DNA of 64,000 nt. Origin: Candidatus Dormiibacterota bacterium (GTDB lineage: Bacteria; Chloroflexota; Dormibacteria; Dormibacterales; Dormibacteraceae). Within the stretch, counting starts at the first letter, position 1. Each line of letters begins with the position of its first letter. The notes below the pieces were generated by a model. It saw only the letters and a program-made list of their open reading frames with translations. It made no database searches and had not been told where the DNA came from. Positions 42,195 to 50,151 of this stretch are shown piece by piece. The stretch covers positions 1 through 64,000 of the forward strand of contig PNAG01000023.1 in assembly GCA_003169845.1 (NCBI GenBank), given 5' to 3'. Position numbers and translations under genes: made by a program.

Positions 42195-42662
42195 ATGTAC
42201 AACTCGATCAACATGTCAAGCATCTTCGTACTCGACCAGGACAAGGCCATCGACTTCTATGTCGGGAAGCTCGGCCTGGAACTCACCAACAACATGGACC
42301 TCGGGTTCATGCGCTGGGTGACCGTCGGGGTGCCCGGCCAGCCCGGTCGCGACGTCCTTCTGGAGATGCCCGGCCCGCCGGCGATGGACGAAAAGACCGC
42401 GGACCAGGTTCGCGACATCGTCACGAAAGGTGCGACCGGCTTCACGCTCGGTCTCACCACTTCCGACTGCCGGAAGACCTACGAGACGCTGAAGGCCCGC
42501 GGGGTTGAGTTCACCTCAGAGCCTGAGGAGCACTTCTACGGAACCGACTTCGGTATCCGCGATCCCTTCGGTAACAACATCCGTATCGTCCAGCGTGCGG
42601 TCGGGGACAACGGGTTGCCCAAGACCCTGGACGCGCCAAAAGCGAAGCCGGCCAAGGCATAG
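42195..42662 (+). CDS. VOC/glyoxalase-family protein
   Basis: 155 residues with two beta-alpha-beta-beta-beta modules: SSIFVLDQDKAIDFYVGKLGLELTNNM...RWVTVGVPGQPGRDVLLEMPG, and GFTLGLTTSDCRKTYETLKARGVEFTSEPEEHFYGTDFGIRDPFGNNIRIVQ. The metal-site residues in the second module (Glu, His) are partly conserved. Possible role in antibiotic binding, aldehyde or extradiol chemistry. Start ATG 42195 begins at the domain; the upstream frame overlaps the AraC gene. Confidence 0.88.
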   Translation: MYNSINMSSIFVLDQDKAIDFYVGKLGLELTNNMDLGFMRWVTVGVPGQPGRDVLLEMPGPPAMDEKTADQVRDIVTKGATGFTLGLTTSDCRKTYETLKARGVEFTSEPEEHFYGTDFGIRDPFGNNIRIVQRAVGDNGLPKTLDAPKAKPAKA

Positions 42663-42666
42663 AGCG

Positions 42667-43113
42667 ATGAGATTTCGGACCAAGATCCTGCTGTCCGGCA
42701 AGACGGCCGCCGGGATCGAAGTTCCGGCAAAGGTGGTGGCCGCCCTCGGCTCGAGCAAGCGGCCACCCGTTCGCGCCACCATCAACGGCTTCACCTACCG
42801 CACCAGCGTGGCCTCCATGGGCGGCAAGTTCATGCTTGGCGTGCCGCCTGAGTTTCGCGAGGGCGCCGGGGTGAAGGCAGGCGACACGGTCGACGTCGAC
42901 CTCGAGCTTGACACCCAGCCTCGCGAGGTCGCCATTCCCTCCGACTTCGCCTCGGCACTCGGCCGCAACGCCGACGCCAAGAGGTCTTTTGATGGGCTGA
43001 CCTACAGCAACAAGCGGCGCCTGGTCATTGCCATCGAAGCCATCAAGTCACCCGAAACCCGGCAGCGGCGGATCGCCAAGACCATCGACCAGCTGAAAGA
43101 CGGTCGCGCCTAA
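42667..43113 (+). CDS. YdeI/OmdA-like protein (DUF1905 plus bacteriocin-protection domain)
   Basis: 148 residues. N-terminal DUF1905 (FRTKILLSGKTAAGIEVPAKVVAALGSSKRPPVRATINGFTYRTSVASMGGKFMLGVPPEFREGAGVKAGDTVDVDLELD). The C-terminal YdeI/OmdA helix-turn (FASALGRNADAKRSFDGLTYSNKRRLVIAIEAIKSPETRQRRIAKTIDQLKDGR) is typical of the family. Possibly a stress or peptide-tolerance protein. Four bases after the glyoxalase stop, so co-transcribed. Confidence 0.88.
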   Translation: MRFRTKILLSGKTAAGIEVPAKVVAALGSSKRPPVRATINGFTYRTSVASMGGKFMLGVPPEFREGAGVKAGDTVDVDLELDTQPREVAIPSDFASALGRNADAKRSFDGLTYSNKRRLVIAIEAIKSPETRQRRIAKTIDQLKDGRA

Positions 43114-43115
43114 AG

Positions 43116-43166
43116 CAGGCTTAGGCCCCTATCCCTGACCTTCCCCCGAAGGGCGGAGGGGATTCT
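43116..43166 (+). repeat. Dispersed palindromic repeat, degenerate unit
   Basis: GGCTTAGGCCCCTATCCCTGACC with a CTTCCCCCGAAGGGCGGAGG hairpin. It separates the converging YdeI-like and CNBD genes and encodes the last 12 residues of the CNBD protein. Confidence 0.75.
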
Positions 43167-43578
43167 TGTCGCGCGCTTCCATGTCGGCGCGCAGGCGCTC
43201 CCCCATCGCGGCGAGCACCTTGACCAGCAACCCGTCGCTGCCTTTGATGGCGTCGCGGAACTGCGCGTGGCTCATGACCAGCAGGCGTGCGTCGGTCTTG
43301 GTCGTCACGGTCGCGCTCGCCAGACCTCGATCCAGCATGCTGATCTCGCCGAAAAAGTCGCCGGCCTTCAATTTGCGGCGCGGTTTGCCGTCGACCTCCA
43401 CGTACGCCTCGCCGTCGAGCAGGATGTAGAACGAGTCACCCGGTCGCCCCTGGGCCGTCAGCCTCTTGCCCGCAAGCACCTCGACTTCGTCCGCCCTGGT
43501 GGCGACGAACTCGAGTTCGCGCTTCGTTAGTTGCGAGAAGAGCGGAACGCGGCTCAGGGCTTCCGTTTTGGAAGTCAT
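43129..43578 (-). CDS. Cyclic nucleotide-binding domain protein
   Basis: 149 residues, essentially one CNBD: LFSQLTKRELEFVATRADEVEVLAGKRLTAQGRPGDSFYILLDGEAYVEVDGKPRRKLKAGDFFGEISMLDRGLASATVTTKTDARLLVMSHAQF, with FGEISML followed by RGLASATV at the phosphate-binding cassette. No DNA-binding domain. The C-terminus (about NPLRPSGEGQG) comes from the palindromic repeat. Divergent from the adenylate cyclase by only 24 bases, so it is probably that enzyme's cAMP effector. Confidence 0.85.
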   Translation of the reverse strand: MTSKTEALSRVPLFSQLTKRELEFVATRADEVEVLAGKRLTAQGRPGDSFYILLDGEAYVEVDGKPRRKLKAGDFFGEISMLDRGLASATVTTKTDARLLVMSHAQFRDAIKGSDGLLVKVLAAMGERLRADMEARDKNPLRPSGEGQG

Positions 43579-43583
43579 GCGAT

Positions 43584-43599
43584 TGCAGCATATTCTGCA
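43584..43599. promoter_or_regulatory. Bidirectional promoter/operator between CNBD and cyclase
   Basis: TGCAG-CATATT-CTGCA, a 5-bp-arm palindrome in a 24-bp gap. TATTCT serves as a -10 for the GTG at 43603, and TATGCT on the other strand for the ATG at 43578, each 6-8 bases upstream. Both transcripts would be leaderless and mutually exclusive. Confidence 0.45.
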
Positions 43600-43602
43600 G
43601 CG

Positions 43603-46437
43603 GTGGTTTCTGTGTGTTCGGTCTGCGGACGCCCGCTTCCGAGCGGAGCCCGGTTCTGCCCGAACTGCGGCGCCTCGGTCGGGCCTCTTGCCGGCACCGA
43701 GGAGCGGAAGATGGTCACCGTCCTCTTTGCCGACATCGTCGACTCGACCGGTCTCGGCGGCCGGCTCGATCCCGAGCGGGCTCGCGAGGTCCTTGGACAA
43801 TTTTTCGGCGCCGCGGCCGAGGAGCTGCTCGCGCTGCGAGGCCGGCCCGAGAAGTTCATCGGCGACGCCGTGATGGCGGTGTTCGGGCTGCCGCACGTGC
43901 ACGAAGACGATGCCCTGCGCGCCGTGCGCGCCGGCTTTGGGATCCGTGCTCGCGCCCGCCGGCTCGGTGAGTCGGCCGGGCTCTCCGCACCACTCGAGGT
44001 CCGGATCGGCATCGAATCGGGAGAGGCGGCCATGGGGCGAAACCCCAGCGGCCAGATGCTCGTCACCGGGCTTGTCGTGAACGCGGCGGCGCGTCTTCAA
44101 TCGGCCGCGCAGCCCGGCCAGATCCTCGCCGGCACGACGACACATGCCCTAACTCAGCAACATGTCTTGTACGGGCGACGCCGCCGCGTCAAGGCGAAGG
44201 GCTTCGATTCGGCACTCGATGCGTTTCCGGTCGAAGGGTTGTCGACGCGGTCCGCGCGGCGCACGATCCCCTTCGTCGGGCGAACCAGCGAGCAGGCCGT
44301 CCTCGATCAGAGCCTCGCCCTGGCCACCTCGACCGGACGCCCGGTGCTCGTGACTGTCGTCGGCGAGCCGGGCATCGGAAAATCGCGCCTCGCCGATGAG
44401 CTCGCTGCGGGGGTCGGCGCGGTAGTCGCCGTGCTGCACGGTCAGGCCCGCTCCTACACCGACACAGCCACTTTCTCGCCCGCGGCGGCCATCGTCGGCG
44501 ATCTGGCCGGGATAGAGGCGGGCGATCCGCCGGAGAAGATCCGGCGCCTTCTTCGCGACGTGGTCGACAAATGGAGCGATCCGTCAGAGGTGGATAGGAC
44601 CGTCGAATGGCTTGCCCTTCTGTTCGGCATGGCCGAGCGGCGCCATGAGGCGGCGTTCGTCAGTGATGTGCAGGCCGGCTTCGTCACGCTGGTCGACGGG
44701 ATGGCGCGCGATCACCCGGTGGTCATCGTCTTCGAGGATGCCCACACCCTGCAGGCCCCGATGCTGGACCTCGTCGAGCGGCTCGCGACTCCCGGGCGGG
44801 GCGGCAATCGCCGCGCGTTGATCCTCGTGTTGGCCCGCAACGAACTGCTCGAGCTGAGGCCCAGCTGGGGATCGACCACCGGAAATGCAGTGCTGCTCCG
44901 ACTCGATCCGCTTTCGCCGGCGGATTCGATCCACCTGGTACGCCATGCCGGGGCCGGCCGGATCGCCGACCCGCAGGCGATGGAGATCGCGGAGCGCGCA
45001 GGCGGAAATCCGTTCTTCATCATCGAGACGACCGGCATGCTCATGACGAACGATGCCGCAGGGGCCGCTTCGGGCGCGCACGCATCGATTCCTCCGACGG
45101 TGCAGGCGGTGGTCAGCGCGCGGCTCGACGCTCTGCCCGCGAGGCTGCGGGAGGTGGCGCGGCGAGCGTCGGTTTTCATGCACGCCTTCGACCGCGAAGA
45201 GCTGGCTGTGATCGACGATGCCGCAAGCGTCGAAGAGCTCCAGGAGCTCGAGGATGCCGAGGTCATCGTGCGCGACAACCTTGTCTGGCGGATGCGTCAC
45301 GCGACGCTCAAGGACGTCGCGTATGCCAGCCTGCCGAAGCGGGAGAGGCTGCGGCTGCACAATCTCGTCGCCGAGTACCTCGTGGAGAAGGGGCATCGCT
45401 CGCTGGCCGCGGACCATTACGAGCTGGCGGCGCGCGCTTCCCTCGACCTCGACCCGAAGGACCGCGAGGCTCCAGAACGAGCGGCCGACGCCCTGCTGGT
45501 CGCGGGCGATCGCGCTCGGAGACGCATGGAGATCCGCTCGGCGATCGATCGATATGATCGCGCGCTCATCATGTCGGGCCCCGAGAGCGGCTGGGGCGTG
45601 CGGGAGGGCCGGGCGCTGGCGGGCCTCGGCGAGGCGCGGTACTGGCTTGGCGAATACCGGCTGGCGACCGAGGCCCTGGACCGGGCCGTCACGCTTGCAG
45701 AGGCTCACGACGATTCGTTCGCGCTGGCGCTGGCGCTCCGCTTCCTGGGCGACATCGCGATCAACTTCGAAGCCGATGTCGACAAGGCGGAGAAGCTGCT
45801 GGACCGGTCGCTGCGCGCGGCGGAGAAGTTGGGGGATTCGATGGCGATCGTGCGGACCTTGCTGTTCGCGGGCTGGGTGCCGTGGACGCGAGAGCGGTTC
45901 GACGAGGCGGAGGTGATCTGGAGGCGGGCGCTCGCCCTGGTCGGTCCTAAAGATCAGTGGGCTCGAGTGCGGGCCCTGACAGCGCTATCGATCAACAGGA
46001 GCGAGATGAAGGACCAAGAGGGAGCGCTGAAGCTGATCGATGAGGCGAGCGCGCTCGCCGAGGAGACGGGCGATCAGTTCAGCGTCGCGAATACTTCAGT
46101 GCAGAAAGGTCGAGTGCTGGACGATCTGGGCCGTCCTGAGGAATCGCTGCAATGGTTCGATCGCGGAATCGCCATCTTCTCCGAGCTGGGCGCTCGGTGG
46201 GAGATGGCTGATGCCCGGGCCGCACTCGGCATCGCGAAGCGCGAGCTGGGAAGGCTCGATGAGGCCGAGGAAGACCTGCGGTACGCGATCCGGATCGCCG
46301 AGGAGCTGGGCGACCGCCAGCTGCCGGGTTGGACGTGGCGCGCGCTCGCCCGCGTGGCCGAGCTTCGCGGCGACACCGCCGAGGCCGAGGAGCGCTGGCG
46401 GCGGTCGCGAGAGGCCGAGTCTCGGGGGCCGCATTAG
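43603..46437 (+). CDS. Class III adenylate/guanylate cyclase with ATPase and TPR domains
   Basis: 944 residues. An N-terminal zinc ribbon (CSVCG...CPNCG, Cys5/8/19/22) is followed by a class III cyclase (FADIVDST with metal Asp44; KFIGDAVMAVFGLP with Asp88; GLVVNAAARLQ near the transition-state Asn/Arg), then an AAA/NB-ARC-like ATPase (GEPGIGKSRL about 253) and TPR repeats. It synthesises cAMP or cGMP, perhaps gated by the ATPase/TPR part. GTG 43603 was chosen at the zinc ribbon. The divergent CNBD protein is the obvious downstream effector. Confidence 0.9.
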   Translation: MVSVCSVCGRPLPSGARFCPNCGASVGPLAGTEERKMVTVLFADIVDSTGLGGRLDPERAREVLGQFFGAAAEELLALRGRPEKFIGDAVMAVFGLPHVHEDDALRAVRAGFGIRARARRLGESAGLSAPLEVRIGIESGEAAMGRNPSGQMLVTGLVVNAAARLQSAAQPGQILAGTTTHALTQQHVLYGRRRRVKAKGFDSALDAFPVEGLSTRSARRTIPFVGRTSEQAVLDQSLALATSTGRPVLVTVVGEPGIGKSRLADELAAGVGAVVAVLHGQARSYTDTATFSPAAAIVGDLAGIEAGDPPEKIRRLLRDVVDKWSDPSEVDRTVEWLALLFGMAERRHEAAFVSDVQAGFVTLVDGMARDHPVVIVFEDAHTLQAPMLDLVERLATPGRGGNRRALILVLARNELLELRPSWGSTTGNAVLLRLDPLSPADSIHLVRHAGAGRIADPQAMEIAERAGGNPFFIIETTGMLMTNDAAGAASGAHASIPPTVQAVVSARLDALPARLREVARRASVFMHAFDREELAVIDDAASVEELQELEDAEVIVRDNLVWRMRHATLKDVAYASLPKRERLRLHNLVAEYLVEKGHRSLAADHYELAARASLDLDPKDREAPERAADALLVAGDRARRRMEIRSAIDRYDRALIMSGPESGWGVREGRALAGLGEARYWLGEYRLATEALDRAVTLAEAHDDSFALALALRFLGDIAINFEADVDKAEKLLDRSLRAAEKLGDSMAIVRTLLFAGWVPWTRERFDEAEVIWRRALALVGPKDQWARVRALTALSINRSEMKDQEGALKLIDEASALAEETGDQFSVANTSVQKGRVLDDLGRPEESLQWFDRGIAIFSELGARWEMADARAALGIAKRELGRLDEAEEDLRYAIRIAEELGDRQLPGWTWRALARVAELRGDTAEAEERWRRSREAESRGPH

Positions 46438-46457
46438 GGCTCATGGTCCGCGCCGGT

Positions 46458-46958
46458 TCACTCTTCGTTCTCGCCCCTCTCCCCGACCCTCCCCCCTGAA
46501 CGGGGGGAGGGGGTTCTTTCCGCGACTTCTATCAGGGCTCTTAGAGATTCCTCGGGTCCTTGTCGCAGCTCTCGGCCCAGCGCTAGTGCTACCAAGCGGC
46601 CCCGCCACCCGGGCGGGAGATGGAAGTCTCAATTGAACCGGACGAGCGTGCCGCCTTTTTCGGTATCGGTGAGCGTGACGTGCTCGTGGTTGTCGACTCC
46701 GAACGGCAGGTGAACGAGAAAGTCGATCCAGCGCGACTGCGGGTCCATGTCGCGCACCTCGATCGTGACGGGCCATCTGCGACCGAGCGAGGAGGCGGTG
46801 AGGCGGATCGTCTGGCCGGGCTTGACCGGACCAGCCGGGTCCGCTGAGACGAACTTCGCGTCCGTCCATTCGCCGAAGCGCTCAGGCGCGGTGAGCACGC
46901 TCCAGACGCGGTCGCAAGGTGTGGTGGTGGCGGCCGCGGGACAGACGTTTACGACCAT
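46458..46958 (-). pseudogene. SRPBCC-domain protein interrupted by in-frame TGA
   Basis: The first 109 residues (MVVNVCPAAATTTPCDRVWSVLTAPERFGEWTDAKFVSADPAGPVKPGQTIRL...) are a polyketide cyclase/SRPBCC fold ending at a TGA (46629-46631) after GTLVRFN. The same frame continues uninterrupted with DFHLPPGWRGRLVALALGRELRQG and on to a second TGA at 46458, and its sequence looks like the missing C-terminal helix of the fold. TGA versus TGG (Trp) is a one-base change. The final residues again derive from the palindromic repeat. Likely a recent nonsense mutation or sequencing error. Confidence 0.6.
46473..46516 (+). repeat. Palindromic repeat
   Basis: CCCTCTCCCCGACCCTCC then CCCCCCTGAACGGGGGGAGG (hairpin with TGAAC loop), the same hairpin as in dnaG. 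It lies in the read-through tail of the SRPBCC gene. Confidence 0.8.
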
Positions 46959-46982
46959 GCCCCGCTAATGTGACGACGCACG

Positions 46983-47342
46983 ATGAGCAATGCAAGGCTT
47001 GACCGAGCGAAGGTGCCACCCGATCTTTGGGCGCGACGGATCTGGGTCCCGCAGTCGGGAACCAAACCTTCGCTCGTGGAGGTGACCGATCGCAAGAGGC
47101 TGCAGTACGGCGCCGTGATCATGCTGCTCGGTTTCGTGGTCGTGGTTGCGGTGAAGGCCCTGAACCTACATTGGGCGTTCGCCGTCAGCTTTCTCATCCT
47201 CGAGGTGATCGGCGGCCTCTACATCGCCGGCGGGAAGCGAGGCGGTTTCTACGTGCTGGCGCAAGACGGCAGCCTCGGCGAATACCTCGGGAAAAACAAG
47301 CCGGACCTCCGTTCGATGCGGGGAACGAAAGTCCGGTCTTAG
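46983..47342 (+). CDS. Small membrane protein
   Basis: 119 residues with two hydrophobic segments (YGAVIMLLGFVVVVAVKAL and WAFAVSFLILEVIGGLYIAGG) flanked by basic residues. No family recognised. ATG 46983 diverges from the SRPBCC gene. Confidence 0.75.
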   Translation: MSNARLDRAKVPPDLWARRIWVPQSGTKPSLVEVTDRKRLQYGAVIMLLGFVVVVAVKALNLHWAFAVSFLILEVIGGLYIAGGKRGGFYVLAQDGSLGEYLGKNKPDLRSMRGTKVRS

Positions 47343-47361
47343 AGGTTCGCAAGAAAATCAG

Positions 47362-48072
47362 TTAAATGGCGACGCTGGCCGGCGCGGTGGTTTCGTCTGA
47401 GATGACCTTGCCGTCCTTGAGCTTGATCACGCGGTCGGTTTCGGCGGCGAGGTCGAGGTCGTGGGTGACCAGGACGAACGTCACCTGGTGCTGCCGGTTC
47501 ATGCGCCGCATGATCCCCGCCAGCTGCGCGCTCGTTTCCGAGTCGACGGCGCCCGTCGGCTCGTCTCCGAGCACCATCGACGGCCGGTTGACGAGGGAGC
47601 GCGCGATCGCCACCCGCTGCTGCTGCCCGCCGGACATCTGGTCCGGGCGGCTGTTCATCCGATCCTCGAGCCCGACTTCGGCGAGCAGCGCCCGGGCCCA
47701 CTGGCGGTCTCCCTTCGGCTTCGCCGCGTAGTGCAGCGGGAGCATGACGTTCTCCAGTGCCGTGAGGGTCGGCAGGAGGTTGTACTCCTGGAAGATGAAC
47801 CCGATCTTCGAGCCGCGGAGGTGCGCCTTCTGGTCGTCCTTGAGGTGTGATGTGTCCGCACCGTCGATGACGATCCGGCCGCTGGTCGGGCGGAGCAGCA
47901 GCCCGAGGCTGTCGAGCATCGTGGTCTTGCCCGACCCCGAGCGACCAACGATGGCCACGAACTCGCCCGATTCGATGTTTAACGTCACCTCGTCCAACGC
48001 GCGGACGACGGCAATGCCCTGCTTGTAGTGCTTGCTGAGCTGGTCGATCTCGATCATTGGTGTTTTTTCCAT
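47362..48072 (-). CDS. MacB/LolD-type ABC transporter ATPase
   Basis: 236 residues. Walker A GRSGSGKTT, Q-loop FIFQEYNLLPTLTALENVMLPL, signature MSGGQQQRVAIARSLVNRP, Walker B MVLGDEPTGAVDS, switch VTHDLDLA. This is the MacB/LolD subgroup that works with FtsX-type permeases. The start of the gene lies 21 bases past the permease stop. No membrane-fusion protein is nearby. Confidence 0.93.
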   Translation of the reverse strand: MEKTPMIEIDQLSKHYKQGIAVVRALDEVTLNIESGEFVAIVGRSGSGKTTMLDSLGLLLRPTSGRIVIDGADTSHLKDDQKAHLRGSKIGFIFQEYNLLPTLTALENVMLPLHYAAKPKGDRQWARALLAEVGLEDRMNSRPDQMSGGQQQRVAIARSLVNRPSMVLGDEPTGAVDSETSAQLAGIMRRMNRQHQVTFVLVTHDLDLAAETDRVIKLKDGKVISDETTAPASVAI

Positions 48073-48093
48073 TTCTTGCCTTCTGCTTAATTT

Positions 48094-49296
48094 CTAGTTG
48101 GACCGCAGGGCCGCGACCGGGTCCATTCGGGAGGCGCGGTATGCGGGGATGATCCCAGCGACGGTGCCGAGAGCGAGCGCAAAGCCGATGCACAACGCCG
48201 CCAGGCCCGGCGTGACCAGGAAGATGGCCCCTTGTGAGGCGGGCATGGTCGCCTTGATGAGCGTCGTGACGGCGAACCCGAGACCGAAGCCGATCACGCC
48301 GCCGACCAGTCCGATGAAGCTCGACTCGAGCAAGAACTCACGCATGATGGCTCTCGTCGTGGCGCCGATCGCCTTCTTGAGGCCGATCTCGCGCACCCGC
48401 TCGCTGACGGCCATGATCATCGTGTTGATCACGGCGAGACCGCCGATGACCAGCGCCAGCAGAGCCGCCGCCATGGTGATCTCGGTGAACAGCGCGCCGC
48501 CGGCCACCAGCGTGGCCACCAGCTTGCTGGGTTTGGCGGCCTTGACCCCGGAGACCTGCGCGTTGATGCGATCCGACAGCGTGTCGAGGTTCGTGCCAGG
48601 CGTCCCGTAGACGTCGAAGCCGGCTGCGTATTGGGTCATGTCGAGGTTCGACTGAAGCGCGACGGGGAGCTGGTCCTTGAACAGCTGCTGCGCGTCCGCC
48701 AGGCTGACGAAGGCGCCCGTGTCGGGGGCGGTGAGCGTCTTGTTGAGGATGCCGACCACGATGTAGGTGTGCTGGAGGAAGCCCGGGTTCGCATCCGAAG
48801 GCTTGACCGGAAGGGTGATGCTGTCGCCGACCTTCCTGTTGAACTCCGTCGCGACGCTCGAGCCGAGCACGATCTGACCGCCGGCGGTCGCGTCGAGCGG
48901 GCGACCGCTCGCGAACGTGGTGTGAAGCGCTGAGTAGCTGTTCTCGGCAGGGTCGTAGCTCGAGATGTAATCCGGCAGCCCCAGGCTCACGACCTGCAGC
49001 GAGCCGGGCTTCGCCTGCACGGTGATCGTCGGGAACACCCGCGCGACACCGGGCACGGCCTGGATTTCAGCGGCTTTGGTGAGCGGGAGGACCGCGCCGC
49101 TGGTGATGCCGTTGGAGTTTGCGTCTCCGACGGGGACGTAGCCGGCGTAGTACTTGGCACCGCCGTCGAGCAGGGCGTTGAAGTTGTTCGCGAGCGCTCC
49201 CATCGTGGTGAGCGCGACGATGCCGATGACGATGCCGCTGATGGTCAGGAAGCTGCGGAGCTTCCTGCGAGTGAGGTTCCTGACGATCTCGTTCAT
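48094..49296 (-). CDS. FtsX/MacB-like ABC transporter permease
   Basis: 400 residues with TM1 (LTRRKLRSFLTISGIVIGIVALTTMGALANN), a large extracytoplasmic MacB_PCD domain, and three C-terminal TMs ending PAYRASRMDPVAALRSN, the FtsX-permease hallmark. With the ATPase it would act as a mechanotransmitting exporter or extractor, for example of antibiotics or lipids. The two-component genes lie upstream in the same direction. Confidence 0.92.
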   Translation of the reverse strand: MNEIVRNLTRRKLRSFLTISGIVIGIVALTTMGALANNFNALLDGGAKYYAGYVPVGDANSNGITSGAVLPLTKAAEIQAVPGVARVFPTITVQAKPGSLQVVSLGLPDYISSYDPAENSYSALHTTFASGRPLDATAGGQIVLGSSVATEFNRKVGDSITLPVKPSDANPGFLQHTYIVVGILNKTLTAPDTGAFVSLADAQQLFKDQLPVALQSNLDMTQYAAGFDVYGTPGTNLDTLSDRINAQVSGVKAAKPSKLVATLVAGGALFTEITMAAALLALVIGGLAVINTMIMAVSERVREIGLKKAIGATTRAIMREFLLESSFIGLVGGVIGFGLGFAVTTLIKATMPASQGAIFLVTPGLAALCIGFALALGTVAGIIPAYRASRMDPVAALRSN

Positions 49297-49414
49297 GGTC
49301 GTTGCTCTCCTGATGTTTCTTTGCCTTACGGCGTGACATCAGAGTCGCGGGAAACCGAGTTTTCAGACAGTCGCAGGGGTCATGACTTTGGGCTGAGGCG
49401 GGTCAGTGATCAGC

Positions 49415-49430
49415 CCTGACTTATGTCACG
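49415..49430. promoter_or_regulatory. Candidate response-regulator site upstream of the permease
   Basis: CCTGAC-TTAT-GTCACG: TGAC-N4-GTCA arms matching the fuller palindrome at 51336. It lies about 120 bases upstream of the permease ATG; a further CGTGAC half-site is at 49332-49337. Confidence 0.35.
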
Positions 49431-49437
49431 TGGGATG

Positions 49438-49527
49438 CGGGTTTAGGCCCCTCACCCTGGCCCTGCGCGCAAAGCGGCGATGAGGATGGGACTTACTGAT
49501 TGCTCCCCGACGGGGAGAGGGGATCAC
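49438..49527 (+). repeat. Dispersed palindromic repeat, split unit
   Basis: Leader GGGTTTAGGCCCCTCACCCTGG, then a 37-base stretch not seen in other copies, then CTCCCCGACGGGGAG with the usual GAGGGGA end. The unit seems interrupted. It fills part of the 227-bp gap between permease and response regulator. Confidence 0.7.
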
Positions 49528-50129
49528 AGCCAGCCTTTTTCTTCTGCGATTCGGGCGGCTTCTATTCGGTTGTGCGCGTTCAGTTTCTGTATCGCTATTG
49601 ATAGGTGGTTGCGGACTGTGCCGTTGGTCAGGTGCAGGGACCGGGCGACTTCTTCGACGCTCGCGCCTCGCACGCTCATCGCCAGCACGTCGCGCTCGCG
49701 CGGTGTCAGTGGGCTCGAGCCCTCGCTCAGAGCGGCATGCGCGAGCTGCGAGTCGATGACCTTTTCGCCTTTGGCAGTCCGCCGGATCGCCGAGGCGAGC
49801 TCGTCGGGCGGCGCGTCCTTGAGCAGGAACCCGCTCACGCCCGCGTCGACCGCTCGGCGCAGGTAGCCGGGCCGTCCGAAGACGGTCAGGATGAGAACTC
49901 TGCAGCTCGGCAACTTCGCGCGCAGGCCGGCCGCCGCGGTGATTCCGTCCTGGCCGGGCATCTCGATGTCCAGCAGCGCGACGTCGGGCCTGGAGCGCAG
50001 CGCCTCCTCGACCACGCGGTCGCCACGCTCCACCTGGGCCACGACCTCGATGTCGGGTTCGGTCGCGAGCAGTGCCGCGAGGGCGCCGCGAATCATCGCC
50101 TGGTCGTCCGCGATCAGGACGCGGATCAA
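49524..50129 (-). CDS. NarL/FixJ-family response regulator
   Basis: 201 residues. Receiver: RVLIADDQAMIRGALAALL (acidic pair), VALLDIEMPGQDGI (phosphoacceptor Asp), Thr in LILTVFG, Lys in LLKDAPPD. C-terminal LuxR HTH: LTPRERDVLAMSVRGASVEEVARSLHLTNGTVRNHLSIAIQKLNAHNRIEA. TTG start 22 bases after the kinase stop. Confidence 0.95.
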   Translation of the reverse strand: MIRVLIADDQAMIRGALAALLATEPDIEVVAQVERGDRVVEEALRSRPDVALLDIEMPGQDGITAAAGLRAKLPSCRVLILTVFGRPGYLRRAVDAGVSGFLLKDAPPDELASAIRRTAKGEKVIDSQLAHAALSEGSSPLTPRERDVLAMSVRGASVEEVARSLHLTNGTVRNHLSIAIQKLNAHNRIEAARIAEEKGWL

Positions 50130-50151
50130 CGCCGGGCGCGCGTAGGGCGCA

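Noticed and set aside
46629-46631. TGA read as tryptophan (genetic code change) in the SRPBCC gene
   Set aside because: TGA terminates many intact genes here, including the GTGA and ATGA couplings, so a global reassignment is excluded.
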